Source: Blastocatellia bacterium (GTDB taxonomy: Bacteria > Acidobacteriota > Blastocatellia > Chloracidobacteriales > JADJPF01). Taken from it: 63,045 bases of DNA. The DNA is taken from contig JANWYG010000016.1 in the NCBI GenBank assembly GCA_025057015.1, positions 1 to 63,045 of the forward strand, written 5' to 3'. The translations under genes were made by a program, and so were the position numbers. Each line of letters opens with the position of its first letter. The first letter of the stretch is position 1. Below are positions 44,506 through 53,824 of the stretch, in pieces. Under the pieces are notes generated by a model, which saw only the letters and a program-made list of their open reading frames with translations, was not told the origin of the DNA and ran no database searches.

Positions 44506-46815
44506 ATGGAAAAAGGTAGACTGGAAGAGCTTAGAAACGGACTATATTCTACGACTTTTCTCATCGGAAGTTGGAAAAGGAAGAAGGCGTTGGCTCGCTT
44601 GGCAGAAGCTATAGCGGATGTCGATGCTGCTATGCTGCTGGCTGAGGCTATGCAGAAGTCTAGTGACGGATCGATAAAGGCAGGAGCGAAAGAGGCGCTT
44701 TTGCGTCTCAAGGAGCAGAAGACGATAGACCAGCTTTGTGCTCTTTGGGAAAAGAACCGTGCTGAATCGATAGCTCAGCTAATACGTGAAGCGGGTTGGG
44801 TAGCAAGCACGCCGTTGGATTTACAGGTGCTCACTGCCTTGAAAGCGCGAAGAACCGACCTGTTTAGCTCTCCATCAAGGGAAGTATTAAAAGCGTTGTT
44901 TACGTTGCTGTCCGATGTAGATACCGAAATAGCTTCTGAGGCACGCAGGATGCTTGTATCATTGAGGGATGCTCAGGCCCAGCAAATTTTGCTGGAGCAG
45001 CTACTGAGTGATGATCACAAAGAATTATCGAGCATAGTGCGCGAGGCCGGCTATGCTCCTAGCGATAACGGTCAGAAATCTCTCGTATATTTTCTCACCG
45101 AGCAATGGGATCTATTGGAAAAGCACGATCCTGAGCATAGCTATCTCAGAGCTGCATATGGCAAGGCTGATAAGGCTCTAAAAAGCCGTATAGATGCAGT
45201 AGCTGAACGTAGCGGTAAGAAAATACGCTTGCCTCAACAAAGCCAGAAATTAGAACAGCTTGATGATGGCAAACAGAAGGTTAGTAGTAAGCTTACAGCT
45301 GCGGCAGCGGTTACTACTGGTGCTGTACAACCTGCCGCAGCAGCTGCGGTACGTAGAGAACAACGGTTGCTGGAGTTGTCTGAGAAGGATTGGGCTAAGG
45401 TGCTGGAATTGCTTGAGCAGAGCAATCAACGCTTGGGTATATGGCAGCTTGCGCATGACGCGCCTGCGCGCTGGAGCGTGCAAATACTAAACCTGATGAA
45501 AAGGTTGAATTGGAAGCCACGTAGCGAAGAGAAGGCTCAGTATGAAGAGTTGCTTGCACTGGCCGAAAGATGCAACAAAAATGATTTTGAAGCTGTAGCT
45601 ACTCAGGGCATAAAGTTAGAAGGTCATACGGATATGATCAACTGCTTGACTGTGATAGCTAGAGATCTGGTAGCTACAGGTAGTGCTGACTCCACGGTGA
45701 GGCTTTGGAGTATTTCCGAGGCCAAGGAAGTTGCAAAGCTCGAAGGGCATACTGGAGCTATCAACTGTATAGCATACAGCGAGTCCGAAAAGGTCTTGGC
45801 ATCAGGTGGTAGCGACGGTACTGTGAGACTTTGGCGGCTGCCTGAGGGTGAGCTTCTAGGGACGCTGAAGGGACATTCTGATGAAGTTAGCTGTCTTGCT
45901 TTGAGCCCTGACGGCCGGTTGCTTGCAAGCGGTAGCTTAGATAACAGTATAAGGCTTTGGGTGCTGCCTGAAGGACGGGAACTCAAGGAGATAAAGCAGC
46001 ATCAGGGCTCGATTTGGGCGCTTGCCTTTAGTCCTGACGGTCGGTTACTTGCCAGCGGTGGCGGCTTAAATGATCACTGCATCAAGCTTTGGTCAGTTCC
46101 TGACTGCTCGTCAGTCAAAACTCTGGAGGGACACAAAGGCTTGGTGCGTGCTGTTATCTTTTCAAGCGACGCTAAGATGCTACTTTCAGGTAGCAGTGAT
46201 AACTCTATAAAGCTGTGGGAGGTAGCTTCTGGCACAGAGCAAAAGTCTTTCAAGGCACACAAGGGCCTCGTGCACAGTCTCTCCTTCCTGCCTAAGGAAA
46301 GGCTTCTTAGCGCAAGTGTAGACAATACGGCGAGAGTATGGAGTTTGGCTGATGGTAAAGAGCTAAGAAGGATGGATAAGCATAAAGGCAGGATTACTTC
46401 AGTGGCTATAGAACCAACCGCTAAGGCGCTGGCAAGTGCTAGTTGGGATAATACCCTGAAGATTTGGGATCTGGAAAGTGGAGCTGAAATCAGAACTTTA
46501 AATGGGCATACGAACTGGGTGACGGCGGTAGCTCTCAGTCCCGATGCAGAAACGCTGGTAAGTGGAAGCCGTGATAACACGCTACGACTGTGGAAAATGC
46601 GCCCAATACTACTTGTCGGACTTTCTGCAAGCCATGCTACTGACAATGACCTTGCATGGATTCAGAATGCCCTCAGAGATAAGTCTCTGTCAGAAGCTGA
46701 GCAGCGAGTGTATGCCTTCGTGGAGGCTTTGATACGTTGGAAGGCAGTGATAAAAGGTAAGCAAATGCCCAGAACCGTAGACTTAGGCGAATTGAGCATA
46801 CTTCTACCTGAATGA
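44506..46815 (+). CDS. HEAT-like and eight-repeat WD40 protein
   Basis: 769 residues, no signal peptide, so cytoplasmic. Residues 1-230 are short alpha-helical hairpins of HEAT/armadillo type (AKEALLRLKEQKTIDQLCALWEKN-like units). An Ala/Gln-rich linker follows (about 245-285), then a helical stretch. About residues 370-710 hold eight WD40 units, each with a GH-type start and a closing W (LWSI, LWRL, LWVL, LWSV, LWEV, VWSL, IWDL, LWKM). A helical tail of about 60 residues follows. It is a scaffold with no enzyme motif. Its stop overlaps the start of the exported propeller protein (ATGA), so the pair is translated together. Confidence 0.9.
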   Translation: MEKGRLEELRNGLYSTTFLIGSWKRKKALARLAEAIADVDAAMLLAEAMQKSSDGSIKAGAKEALLRLKEQKTIDQLCALWEKNRAESIAQLIREAGWVASTPLDLQVLTALKARRTDLFSSPSREVLKALFTLLSDVDTEIASEARRMLVSLRDAQAQQILLEQLLSDDHKELSSIVREAGYAPSDNGQKSLVYFLTEQWDLLEKHDPEHSYLRAAYGKADKALKSRIDAVAERSGKKIRLPQQSQKLEQLDDGKQKVSSKLTAAAAVTTGAVQPAAAAAVRREQRLLELSEKDWAKVLELLEQSNQRLGIWQLAHDAPARWSVQILNLMKRLNWKPRSEEKAQYEELLALAERCNKNDFEAVATQGIKLEGHTDMINCLTVIARDLVATGSADSTVRLWSISEAKEVAKLEGHTGAINCIAYSESEKVLASGGSDGTVRLWRLPEGELLGTLKGHSDEVSCLALSPDGRLLASGSLDNSIRLWVLPEGRELKEIKQHQGSIWALAFSPDGRLLASGGGLNDHCIKLWSVPDCSSVKTLEGHKGLVRAVIFSSDAKMLLSGSSDNSIKLWEVASGTEQKSFKAHKGLVHSLSFLPKERLLSASVDNTARVWSLADGKELRRMDKHKGRITSVAIEPTAKALASASWDNTLKIWDLESGAEIRTLNGHTNWVTAVALSPDAETLVSGSRDNTLRLWKMRPILLVGLSASHATDNDLAWIQNALRDKSLSEAEQRVYAFVEALIRWKAVIKGKQMPRTVDLGELSILLPE

Positions 46816-49157
46816 AGAGCTTCCTATTGCTACTGCTTGCTTGCGGTGTAGCTGCTGCTCAAGGATTTTATAGATTAACTTCTGAGCAGGGACTTGCTTC
46901 AAATAGTGTCTATTCTATCGTGCGGGATAGATACGGGCTTGTATGGATAGGAACAGACGATGGACTGAGCCTTTATGATGGCAAGGAGTTCACTTCGTAC
47001 GAGCACGTCTACGGCGAGCAGTACACACTTTCGTCAAGTCATATAAGAGTAGTATATGACGATAGAAGCGGTACAATCTGGGCCGGAACCGAACGTAACG
47101 GCCTGAATCGTTTTGACCGGGTAAGCAAGAGATTCTTTAGTTATCAGAAGAAACAGAGGCATGCCGGTAGTATCAGCTCCGATCTCGTCCGAGCGATCTA
47201 TCAAACGAGCGATGGCACACTCTGGATAGGAACTGTTGGCGGTGGAGTAAATCGGTTTGATAGGCACAAAGGTAGATTTGCTGCATACTACTTCATCGAT
47301 CCTAAGACCACGCCCGGCAAGATAGCAAACACTGTAAATTGTCTACTAGAAGATAACTCTGCGCGGCTGTGGATAGGAACAGCTACGGGGCTGTTCCTCT
47401 ACAATAAAGATGAAGATAGAGTGCTTCCTGTCACTGCTGGAGAACAGGTAGCCATTTTGTCGATGCAACTCGATCCCAACGGGCAACTTTGGTTGGGATT
47501 GGCAGGTGCAGGACTGATGAAGTTTGATCCTGATAGTCGTGCCTTTAGTAAACTAAATTCTCTCGGAAATGAGGATATATCGACTACTACATTTACTGCT
47601 CTCTATTTTGCTGCGGATAAGAGGTGGTACGCTACGGCTGATTGCAAGCTGTATATGCAGGTGGGAAGTACGGTTCAAAAGTATGATTTGTCCAAATCCT
47701 CAGCTGATACTATAAGGTGTATCTATGGAGATTCTGAGGGCAGAGTGTGGATAGGAACTGACTGCGGTGTGGTTGTGTATGACCCATATAGGATGCCTTT
47801 TACGCCGCTGCGAGGAGATACTCAGATTGAGCTAAAGAAAGTACGAGCAATACTTGAGGATAGTAACAAAAGGCTTTGGATAGGTACTATGGACGGACAG
47901 CTTGCTTGCTATAGCGAGAGCAACCGTCGATGGGAAGCTCGGTCACTGCCAGTAAGTACAATCTATGCTTTGCTTGAGGACTCTAATGGCGATATCTGGG
48001 TTGGAACCAATTTGGGGGCTTACGTGTTGGATGCCCGTTCGGGAGCAGTTAAGCAGAAGCTGGATGTTTATGCAGGTGAAACAGTGCCTGTTTGGGCTAT
48101 AGCTGAGACGGCTGAAGGTATATGGCTGGGTAGTAACGGCCGAGGGATAGCAGTCTATAATGCTGGTGCTCTCAAGTGGGTTGTATACGATCCAACGAAG
48201 AAGGGGACTCTGTCAAGTAATAACGTAACCTGTATTTATAAAGACAGATCTAATACGATCTGGATAGGTACAGCTGATGGTGGACTGAACAAGTATGATC
48301 CGGCGACGGATACTTTCAAGTCTTATCGCTATGACGCTAGCGGATATTCTCTTTCTAGCGATAGCATCTACTGCATTCTGGAAGATAGTCGAGGTCGTTT
48401 TTGGATTGGAACTTATGGCGATGGACTGAACTTGTTTGATCCGGGAGCCGAAACCTCTGTAGTTTATACTACTCAAGATGGATTGCCTTCAAACACCGTA
48501 GTAGCTCTGGCTGAAGATGCTGCTGGATTTATATGGGCAGCTACTTTGCGTGGCCTAGTTAGGATTGATCCGGTAAGGCGCATCTTCAGCACTTACGATG
48601 CGAAAGATGGATTGCAAAACGATAGGTTCAATATAGGTGCAGTATACAAGACTGCTGATGGTGAGCTGTTGTTTGGTGGAGTTGATGGATATAACCGATT
48701 CGATCCGAAACAAATACCTGCTCGTCCTCTTCCCTCGGTAGTAATCAAAGATGTAGTAGTAGTAAATTCCTACGAAAAGTCGAGGGCACTTCTTGCTCAA
48801 GTGTTTGGCAAGGCACAAGATTTGGTAGTGCTATCTTATTGGGAAAACAGCGTAGCGGTTGAGTTTATCGCAGTTGACTATACTCGCCCAGACAAAGTTA
48901 CTTATGCCTACATGTTGGAAGGAGTAGATACTGATTGGAAGTATACCAAAAACAGATATCTCAGTTATGGAGTGCTTGACGGAGGAAAGTACCTGCTGCG
49001 TATAAGGGCTGCTGGTGCTGATGGTGTATGGGGGAATAGTGTTGAGATTCGATTCAGAGTTACTGCTCCTCCTTGGAAGACATGGTGGGCTTATTGCCTT
49101 TATGTAGCTTTGTTTGTGCTTGCAGTGCGAGCTTTTAAACGTCGCTTGTCCAGTTGA
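46812..49157 (+). CDS. Exported Reg_prop/Y_Y_Y sensor-type protein without a kinase domain
   Basis: 781 residues. A signal peptide (LLLLLACGVAAAQ) leads to about a dozen Reg_prop units with the recurrent (I/L)W(I/V)GT pattern (VWIGTDDGL, LWIGTVGGG, VWIGTDCGV, IWIGTADGG, FWIGTYGDG), forming one or two large propellers. A Y_Y_Y domain follows (about 655-750, YMLEGVDTDWKY), then one membrane span (WWAYCLYVALFVLAVRAF) and only about six residues (KRRLSS). In hybrid two-component sensors a histidine kinase follows at this point; here the chain stops and no kinase remnant lies downstream. It is coupled to the WD40 gene before it. Confidence 0.9.
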   Translation: MKSFLLLLLACGVAAAQGFYRLTSEQGLASNSVYSIVRDRYGLVWIGTDDGLSLYDGKEFTSYEHVYGEQYTLSSSHIRVVYDDRSGTIWAGTERNGLNRFDRVSKRFFSYQKKQRHAGSISSDLVRAIYQTSDGTLWIGTVGGGVNRFDRHKGRFAAYYFIDPKTTPGKIANTVNCLLEDNSARLWIGTATGLFLYNKDEDRVLPVTAGEQVAILSMQLDPNGQLWLGLAGAGLMKFDPDSRAFSKLNSLGNEDISTTTFTALYFAADKRWYATADCKLYMQVGSTVQKYDLSKSSADTIRCIYGDSEGRVWIGTDCGVVVYDPYRMPFTPLRGDTQIELKKVRAILEDSNKRLWIGTMDGQLACYSESNRRWEARSLPVSTIYALLEDSNGDIWVGTNLGAYVLDARSGAVKQKLDVYAGETVPVWAIAETAEGIWLGSNGRGIAVYNAGALKWVVYDPTKKGTLSSNNVTCIYKDRSNTIWIGTADGGLNKYDPATDTFKSYRYDASGYSLSSDSIYCILEDSRGRFWIGTYGDGLNLFDPGAETSVVYTTQDGLPSNTVVALAEDAAGFIWAATLRGLVRIDPVRRIFSTYDAKDGLQNDRFNIGAVYKTADGELLFGGVDGYNRFDPKQIPARPLPSVVIKDVVVVNSYEKSRALLAQVFGKAQDLVVLSYWENSVAVEFIAVDYTRPDKVTYAYMLEGVDTDWKYTKNRYLSYGVLDGGKYLLRIRAAGADGVWGNSVEIRFRVTAPPWKTWWAYCLYVALFVLAVRAFKRRLSS

Positions 49158-49160
49158 GGT

Positions 49161-49631
49161 TTATCGGAAAGATTTCGACATTTTTGTGGTGACAGCGTCG
49201 TAGGTGGGTTTTTCTGCTGCCGGATAAGAGATCTCAAAGGTATAAATTATGTTCTTTTTGCAAAAGGTCTTGCGATAGAAAACCTGATCGTCTTCTATGC
49301 CCGAAATGACGAAGAAATTTTGTCTGAGTAGCTTGTAAGTAACACCTTTACGTGATTTTAGATCTCTGTTGTATAGCTGAGTGAGAGATTCTCCCAGTAC
49401 ATCGTAGCCTGCATAGACTATGGCTTTGGATTTTCCATCAGGCGAGAGGAACGTTTGGCCGTCACCGTTGTCTGACTCACCTTGTGGTATCAACAAGTTG
49501 GCTGGATATTCTATGCTGTAACCGAAACGGTTGTTGTAATAGATTCTGTAGTCATTACTTTGAGCATGAGCTTCTACGGCATAGAGACTGGCTGCTATCA
49601 ACAGCAATGCGAGCTTGCTTTTGGTCTTCAT
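49161..49631 (-). CDS. Small secreted protein, function unknown
   Basis: 156 residues with a clear signal peptide (LALLLIAASLYAVEAHA). The mature part begins with YRIYYNNRFGYSIEYPANLLIPQGE, a segment seen in many small secreted proteins with a PsbP-like flavour, followed by a mixed alpha/beta domain ending TKMSKSF. No catalytic motif. It is separated from the TonB-receptor gene upstream by a strong hairpin and meets the propeller gene tail to tail three bases away. Confidence 0.75.
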   Translation of the reverse strand: MKTKSKLALLLIAASLYAVEAHAQSNDYRIYYNNRFGYSIEYPANLLIPQGESDNGDGQTFLSPDGKSKAIVYAGYDVLGESLTQLYNRDLKSRKGVTYKLLRQNFFVISGIEDDQVFYRKTFCKKNIIYTFEISYPAAEKPTYDAVTTKMSKSFR

Positions 49632-49652
49632 TTAAGTCAGCTAAAGGAGAGG

Positions 49653-49699
49653 CTGCCTTGCTTTCCTCTCTTGGAAGTAACCATGGGAAAGCAAGGCAG
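49653..49699 (-). terminator. Strong hairpin after the TonB-dependent receptor gene
   Basis: CTGCCTTGCTTTCC at 49653-49666 pairs perfectly with 49686-49699 (14 pairs, 19-base loop), seven bases beyond the receptor stop. CCTCTCCTTT follows on the minus strand. A terminator or 3' stabiliser of the receptor mRNA. Confidence 0.65.
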
Positions 49700-49705
49700 G
49701 AAGTT

Positions 49706-52700
49706 TTAGAAGGTAAAGCGCAGAGCGAACTGCATTACGCGAGGAGTACCCTGTATTGCTGTGAAGTTGCCGAAGTTAGGACCTGGCTGGGCGGTTGTAT
49801 TATCTTCACCCATGGCAAGCCCAGCTGCTCCTGTCAGTCGCTGAGTGTTTGTTACGTTAAACACTTCCCAGCGGAACTGGAGCTTGTGATTTTCGTTCCA
49901 AGGCATCTGGAAGAATTTGTTGATGCCCATATCGAGCACGACATAACCTGGATCACGTAGGAAGTTTCTTACACCGGTTTCACCCGCGCGGGCATTGCGG
50001 AAGCTCTGCGAGGCGAAGACGGGATCTTTGAAAAGATTAGCCGGCTTAGCACCACCTCTTGTAGGCGAGCTTTGTATCTTACGTATGGGCGTGCCTGTGC
50101 TTCGAATGTTCCAGTTTGTCGCCCAACCTGTTCCGTCAAAAGGCCCATATACTGGTAGACCAGAATTCCAACGGAAGATTGTGGTTAGTTGCCAGCCACC
50201 AAGCAGAGCGTTGACAACACTGTTTGCGTTACTGAGGAAGCGCTTGCCGCGACCTACGGGTAGGTACCAGATGCCGTTGGCATTAATTATGTGCCGCAGA
50301 TCGAACTCCGAGAACGATCGGTTGTCCTTCGGACGTAATGGATTGAGTATGAAGGCATCAGAGGTGTACTGCGCTTCGCGTTGTAGACCTGAGGCCAGAT
50401 CTAGTGACTTCGAGAAAGTGTAGTTAAAGTCCCAAGAGATGTCGTCGCCTAGGCGTTGACGTACCGAGACGGTCATACCATGGTAGTCAGAAGTGGCTAT
50501 ACTACTCCAGGTAGCTAGAGCACCGTATTGTGGGTTGAAGAAAATAGGCTTGTCTAGCACTAAGTCCATAAGCAGTTGCAGGAAGGTCCAGTCACCTCCG
50601 TTGATGAAGTTATATCCACCTTCGGACTCGCGAGCGAAGACGTAGTAGATAGCTTGCGTATTGGTTAGGCGAAGGAAAGTGTTGTCACGGAACAAGCTAG
50701 CAAACCTGCGGTTGAAGTCGCGGGGCAGAACGTTTTCGAACCAAGCTACCGGAGCAGCATTCTTTACGCTTATGCGAGCATCGCGATAGTCAGCCAGTAC
50801 GCCTGCAGCTTGGTACCAGTCCATACCGCTACGAACATCGACTATGTTGTTGAGTGCCATTACGTCACGTGTAGCAAGCAGATTCCGACCTACACGGCCT
50901 ATGTAAGAGACTTCAGCATAGATGCCTTTCGGCAACTCGCGCCCGTACGTTACGTTAAAACTGTAGTTATACGGTGAGCGTACCGTTTGGTCAATAGAGG
51001 TTTCTATGCGTTGCTGTAGATCAGCAGGCTGCATACGTGGGAAGGAGATCTTTTCGTTCTTCGGTACGCCTGGGAAGTTGCGTACGTTTTGACCTAAAGC
51101 TACGAAAAGTGGAGCGAGCTTTGTGGTGATGTTGAAGGAGTTTGGTGGATTTGTGAACGTTGAGGTAAAGCCCAAAGCGTTGTTTACATCAAACTGGTTG
51201 GCTATCTGTATGCCATAGAAGTCGTTTACTATGGCAAATCCGCCGCGAAGGACTGACTTACCTTCTGAGCCGAACAGTTTGCCCAAAAAGCTGTCCTTAG
51301 AGAAGTTAGGTGTCCAGGCGAGCGACACACGAGGCTGGAAGTTGTTCTTGTCAAATTCATAGCTACCAGGCTTTCCGTTTGCAGGACCTGCTAGATCGAC
51401 CGAGATTAGCTCCTCTAGAGCCTGCCCTTGCGCTGCCGCTGCTTTGCGTCGCTCGAAGTACTCGCCTAGCGGAACTGTCGTAGCTGCTTGTAGGCCGTTG
51501 CGTTCGTAGACAGGTCGACTCAGGCCGTAGCGTAGCCCGTAAGTAAAGGTCAAGTTTGGACGTATCTTCCAGATATCCTGGATGTACATGTCATACTCTT
51601 GTGTAGCAAATTCTCGCTTCACAAGGCTACCGGCCGGCAGCAAGTTTCCATCGCGGCCGTAGATGTAGTTGACATTGTACTGATTGATGCGGCCTATGAG
51701 AGCACTTACGGCTGACTGTAGTGGGAAGCGGAAGCCGCTGTCTATGGTGAAGCCGGCGCTTGTAATAGGCCGCAGAAGTACTGCGCCACTGCCTTCGTAC
51801 CACGAGCGATTGATTATGGCGTCATCGAACGAAAAAGCCGAGCGGCTCGTACGGGTATTAATGAGGCGTATGTTACCGCCAAACTGTACTGTGTGCGTAC
51901 CTTTTATCCACGTCACATCATTCACGAAGTTCTGTACTGGTGTTACGCGGGTGAAGGTGCGTGAATACCGGAAAGGTTGATACACGTCGCGTATGTTGAA
52001 TCTGTTTTGGTTGGAGTCTCCCGGAATGGTGAAAGCATCTCTAGTTAGCCCGTAGCGGAAACTGTTAACTAGTGTGTTGGAGATTGTCCAAGTGTGACCC
52101 AAAGCTCCACCGTATGGATGCGTCCAAATCTTTGGCGACGGAGTATCAGGAAATGCTGGAGCTAGGTTGGTATAATCTACTTGATAGTTAAGCCTTGCGA
52201 AGACTATGTGTTTGCCCTGCGTATCTACGTTCCAGTCGAAGCGTGCAGTGTGTGTATTCTGGCTGACGGGTAACGGAGCATTAAAGCGGAATCCGCCTGT
52301 ATTGAGCCCGTCACCTGCTGCTGCTAGGTCATTTGCAGGATAACGACGTGCAGCTTCTGCCATCAACGCTAGAGTTGCGGGATTAATTCCAGCACGGGAG
52401 AATATCTGTGCTGTTTGGCTGGGGCTTAGTGTAGTGATCCCGCGAGAGCCATTGATGAACTTCAGCTCACCTCGTGCTAGGCTTGCAAGAGGCACTATCT
52501 GTACTATCGTACCTTGTTTTGCTTCACGGAAGCCCTCATAGTTGTAGAAGAAGAACAGCTTATCTTTTTTGATGGGGCCTCCTATTGAACCACCGAAGAC
52601 GTTTCTAAGCAGCGCAGGCCGAGGAAGTCCAGCTCGGTTACTGAAGTAGTCGTTTGCAGTGGTTACTGTGTTACGATGAAAATGATAGAGCGAGCCATGA

Positions 52701-53440
52701 AACTCGTTCGTACCACTTTTGGTAATAAGTGATACCTGCGCTCCTGCTGAACGCCCTTGGCTGGCATTCGGGTTAGTCGTGGTCACGCGAAATTCTGTAA
52801 CCGAGTCTGCTGTAACTCGCAGTACTGGCTGGAAGGCAAATCCACCTATCTGATCGTTTACGTCAACACCATCAAGCGTGATGTTGGCCTGATCGCTTCG
52901 GCTGCCAGTTACGTATCCGTCGGGTGTTACACCGGGCTGAAGGCTTAGGAGCCCCGCTACGTTTCTAGATTCCAACGGTAGCTGCGTTATTTGCTGAGCC
53001 ACAAAGTTGTTTCCCAAACTTGCGTCTTGGGTGTTGATAAGTACTTCGGTGCTAGTAGCGGTAACTTGTACGATCTCCGAAGTTTCGCCTATTTCTAGAG
53101 ATATGTTTACGTCTATGGCAGTATCTACAAGGGCGCGTACGTTGGAAACTTCCCCTTTTTTGAAACCGGCAGCTTCAGCGGTTATTCGGTAATTACCGGG
53201 CAAAACAGCCTTGAAAATGTAGCTACCATCCTCGCCGGTAGTCTGTGTACGGCTAGCGCTTGTTTGAGTGTTAATGAGTGTAACGGTTACTCCTGCCAGT
53301 GCAGCTCCGTTTGGGTCGATGACGGTGCCACGTACGGTAGAAGTTCCCGTCTGAGCAAGCGTGCTTACTGCTGTGGATAGTATGAACAACAATCCAGCAA
53401 GAGTAGGCAGTAGCAGAAGGCTACCCTCGCGAATCTTCAT
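49706..53440 (-). CDS. Oar-like TonB-dependent receptor with carboxypeptidase-regulatory domain
   Basis: 1244 residues. A signal peptide is followed by a carboxypeptidase-regulatory-like beta-sandwich (VRGTVIDPNGAALAGVTVTL, SYIFKAVLPGNYRITAEAAGF, about 35-115). A plug domain comes next (LPLESRNVAGLLSLQPGV, ITLDGVDVNDQ), then a long barrel (GGSIGGPIKKDKLFFFYNYEGFR) ending in MQFALRFTF, a typical outer-membrane insertion signal. The large family is expanded in Acidobacteriota and is thought to import or bind oligomeric substrates; the ligand is unknown. No TonB/ExbBD genes are nearby. It is transcribed alone, with a long leader region (53441-53824). Confidence 0.93.
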   Translation of the reverse strand: MKIREGSLLLLPTLAGLLFILSTAVSTLAQTGTSTVRGTVIDPNGAALAGVTVTLINTQTSASRTQTTGEDGSYIFKAVLPGNYRITAEAAGFKKGEVSNVRALVDTAIDVNISLEIGETSEIVQVTATSTEVLINTQDASLGNNFVAQQITQLPLESRNVAGLLSLQPGVTPDGYVTGSRSDQANITLDGVDVNDQIGGFAFQPVLRVTADSVTEFRVTTTNPNASQGRSAGAQVSLITKSGTNEFHGSLYHFHRNTVTTANDYFSNRAGLPRPALLRNVFGGSIGGPIKKDKLFFFYNYEGFREAKQGTIVQIVPLASLARGELKFINGSRGITTLSPSQTAQIFSRAGINPATLALMAEAARRYPANDLAAAGDGLNTGGFRFNAPLPVSQNTHTARFDWNVDTQGKHIVFARLNYQVDYTNLAPAFPDTPSPKIWTHPYGGALGHTWTISNTLVNSFRYGLTRDAFTIPGDSNQNRFNIRDVYQPFRYSRTFTRVTPVQNFVNDVTWIKGTHTVQFGGNIRLINTRTSRSAFSFDDAIINRSWYEGSGAVLLRPITSAGFTIDSGFRFPLQSAVSALIGRINQYNVNYIYGRDGNLLPAGSLVKREFATQEYDMYIQDIWKIRPNLTFTYGLRYGLSRPVYERNGLQAATTVPLGEYFERRKAAAAQGQALEELISVDLAGPANGKPGSYEFDKNNFQPRVSLAWTPNFSKDSFLGKLFGSEGKSVLRGGFAIVNDFYGIQIANQFDVNNALGFTSTFTNPPNSFNITTKLAPLFVALGQNVRNFPGVPKNEKISFPRMQPADLQQRIETSIDQTVRSPYNYSFNVTYGRELPKGIYAEVSYIGRVGRNLLATRDVMALNNIVDVRSGMDWYQAAGVLADYRDARISVKNAAPVAWFENVLPRDFNRRFASLFRDNTFLRLTNTQAIYYVFARESEGGYNFINGGDWTFLQLLMDLVLDKPIFFNPQYGALATWSSIATSDYHGMTVSVRQRLGDDISWDFNYTFSKSLDLASGLQREAQYTSDAFILNPLRPKDNRSFSEFDLRHIINANGIWYLPVGRGKRFLSNANSVVNALLGGWQLTTIFRWNSGLPVYGPFDGTGWATNWNIRSTGTPIRKIQSSPTRGGAKPANLFKDPVFASQSFRNARAGETGVRNFLRDPGYVVLDMGINKFFQMPWNENHKLQFRWEVFNVTNTQRLTGAAGLAMGEDNTTAQPGPNFGNFTAIQGTPRVMQFALRFTF

Positions 53441-53824
53441 AATTCTCCTCCAGGTTTTAGTCTTGATTCTGATTTTGAGCTCGATCGCGCTGCTTTGCGC
53501 GAACTTAATGTTTCGCGACCAAAGTAATTTAATCTAACTTCTCCTAGGAAGCAAATACGGGGCCTGTGTTACAGAAATTTTCATTTCTTCGGTTTTATAT
53601 AATTGTTCAGAAGTAAGTTATCTTCGAACAAGAACTTAGCTGGACCACGATCTGGGCCTTGTGCTATTGACAGTAGTTTGAGGCTCTCTAGTATAAGCTT
53701 AGCTACTACAGGTTTTCGTATTGGTCTACGATTTTTCGTATTTTCTTTCTGAAGCTGGCCGATCAGATTTACAAACTTCTACCATAGAGCCATGATTGGT
53801 TTGGAGTGCTGATGGAGGAAAGAG
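53441..53824. other. Divergent intergenic region between the TonB receptor and folD
   Basis: 384 bases without a supported gene. It must hold promoters in both directions. A small hairpin (TCGCGC/GCGCGA around TGCTTT, 53485-53502) lies in the likely receptor leader. A strong GGAGG (53815-53819) serves folD. I see no convincing -35/-10 pair. Confidence 0.5.

Noticed and set aside
46074-46646. Antisense 190-codon open frame within the WD40 repeats
   Set aside because: It mirrors the repeat periodicity of the WD40 gene and has no independent start signal or known domain.
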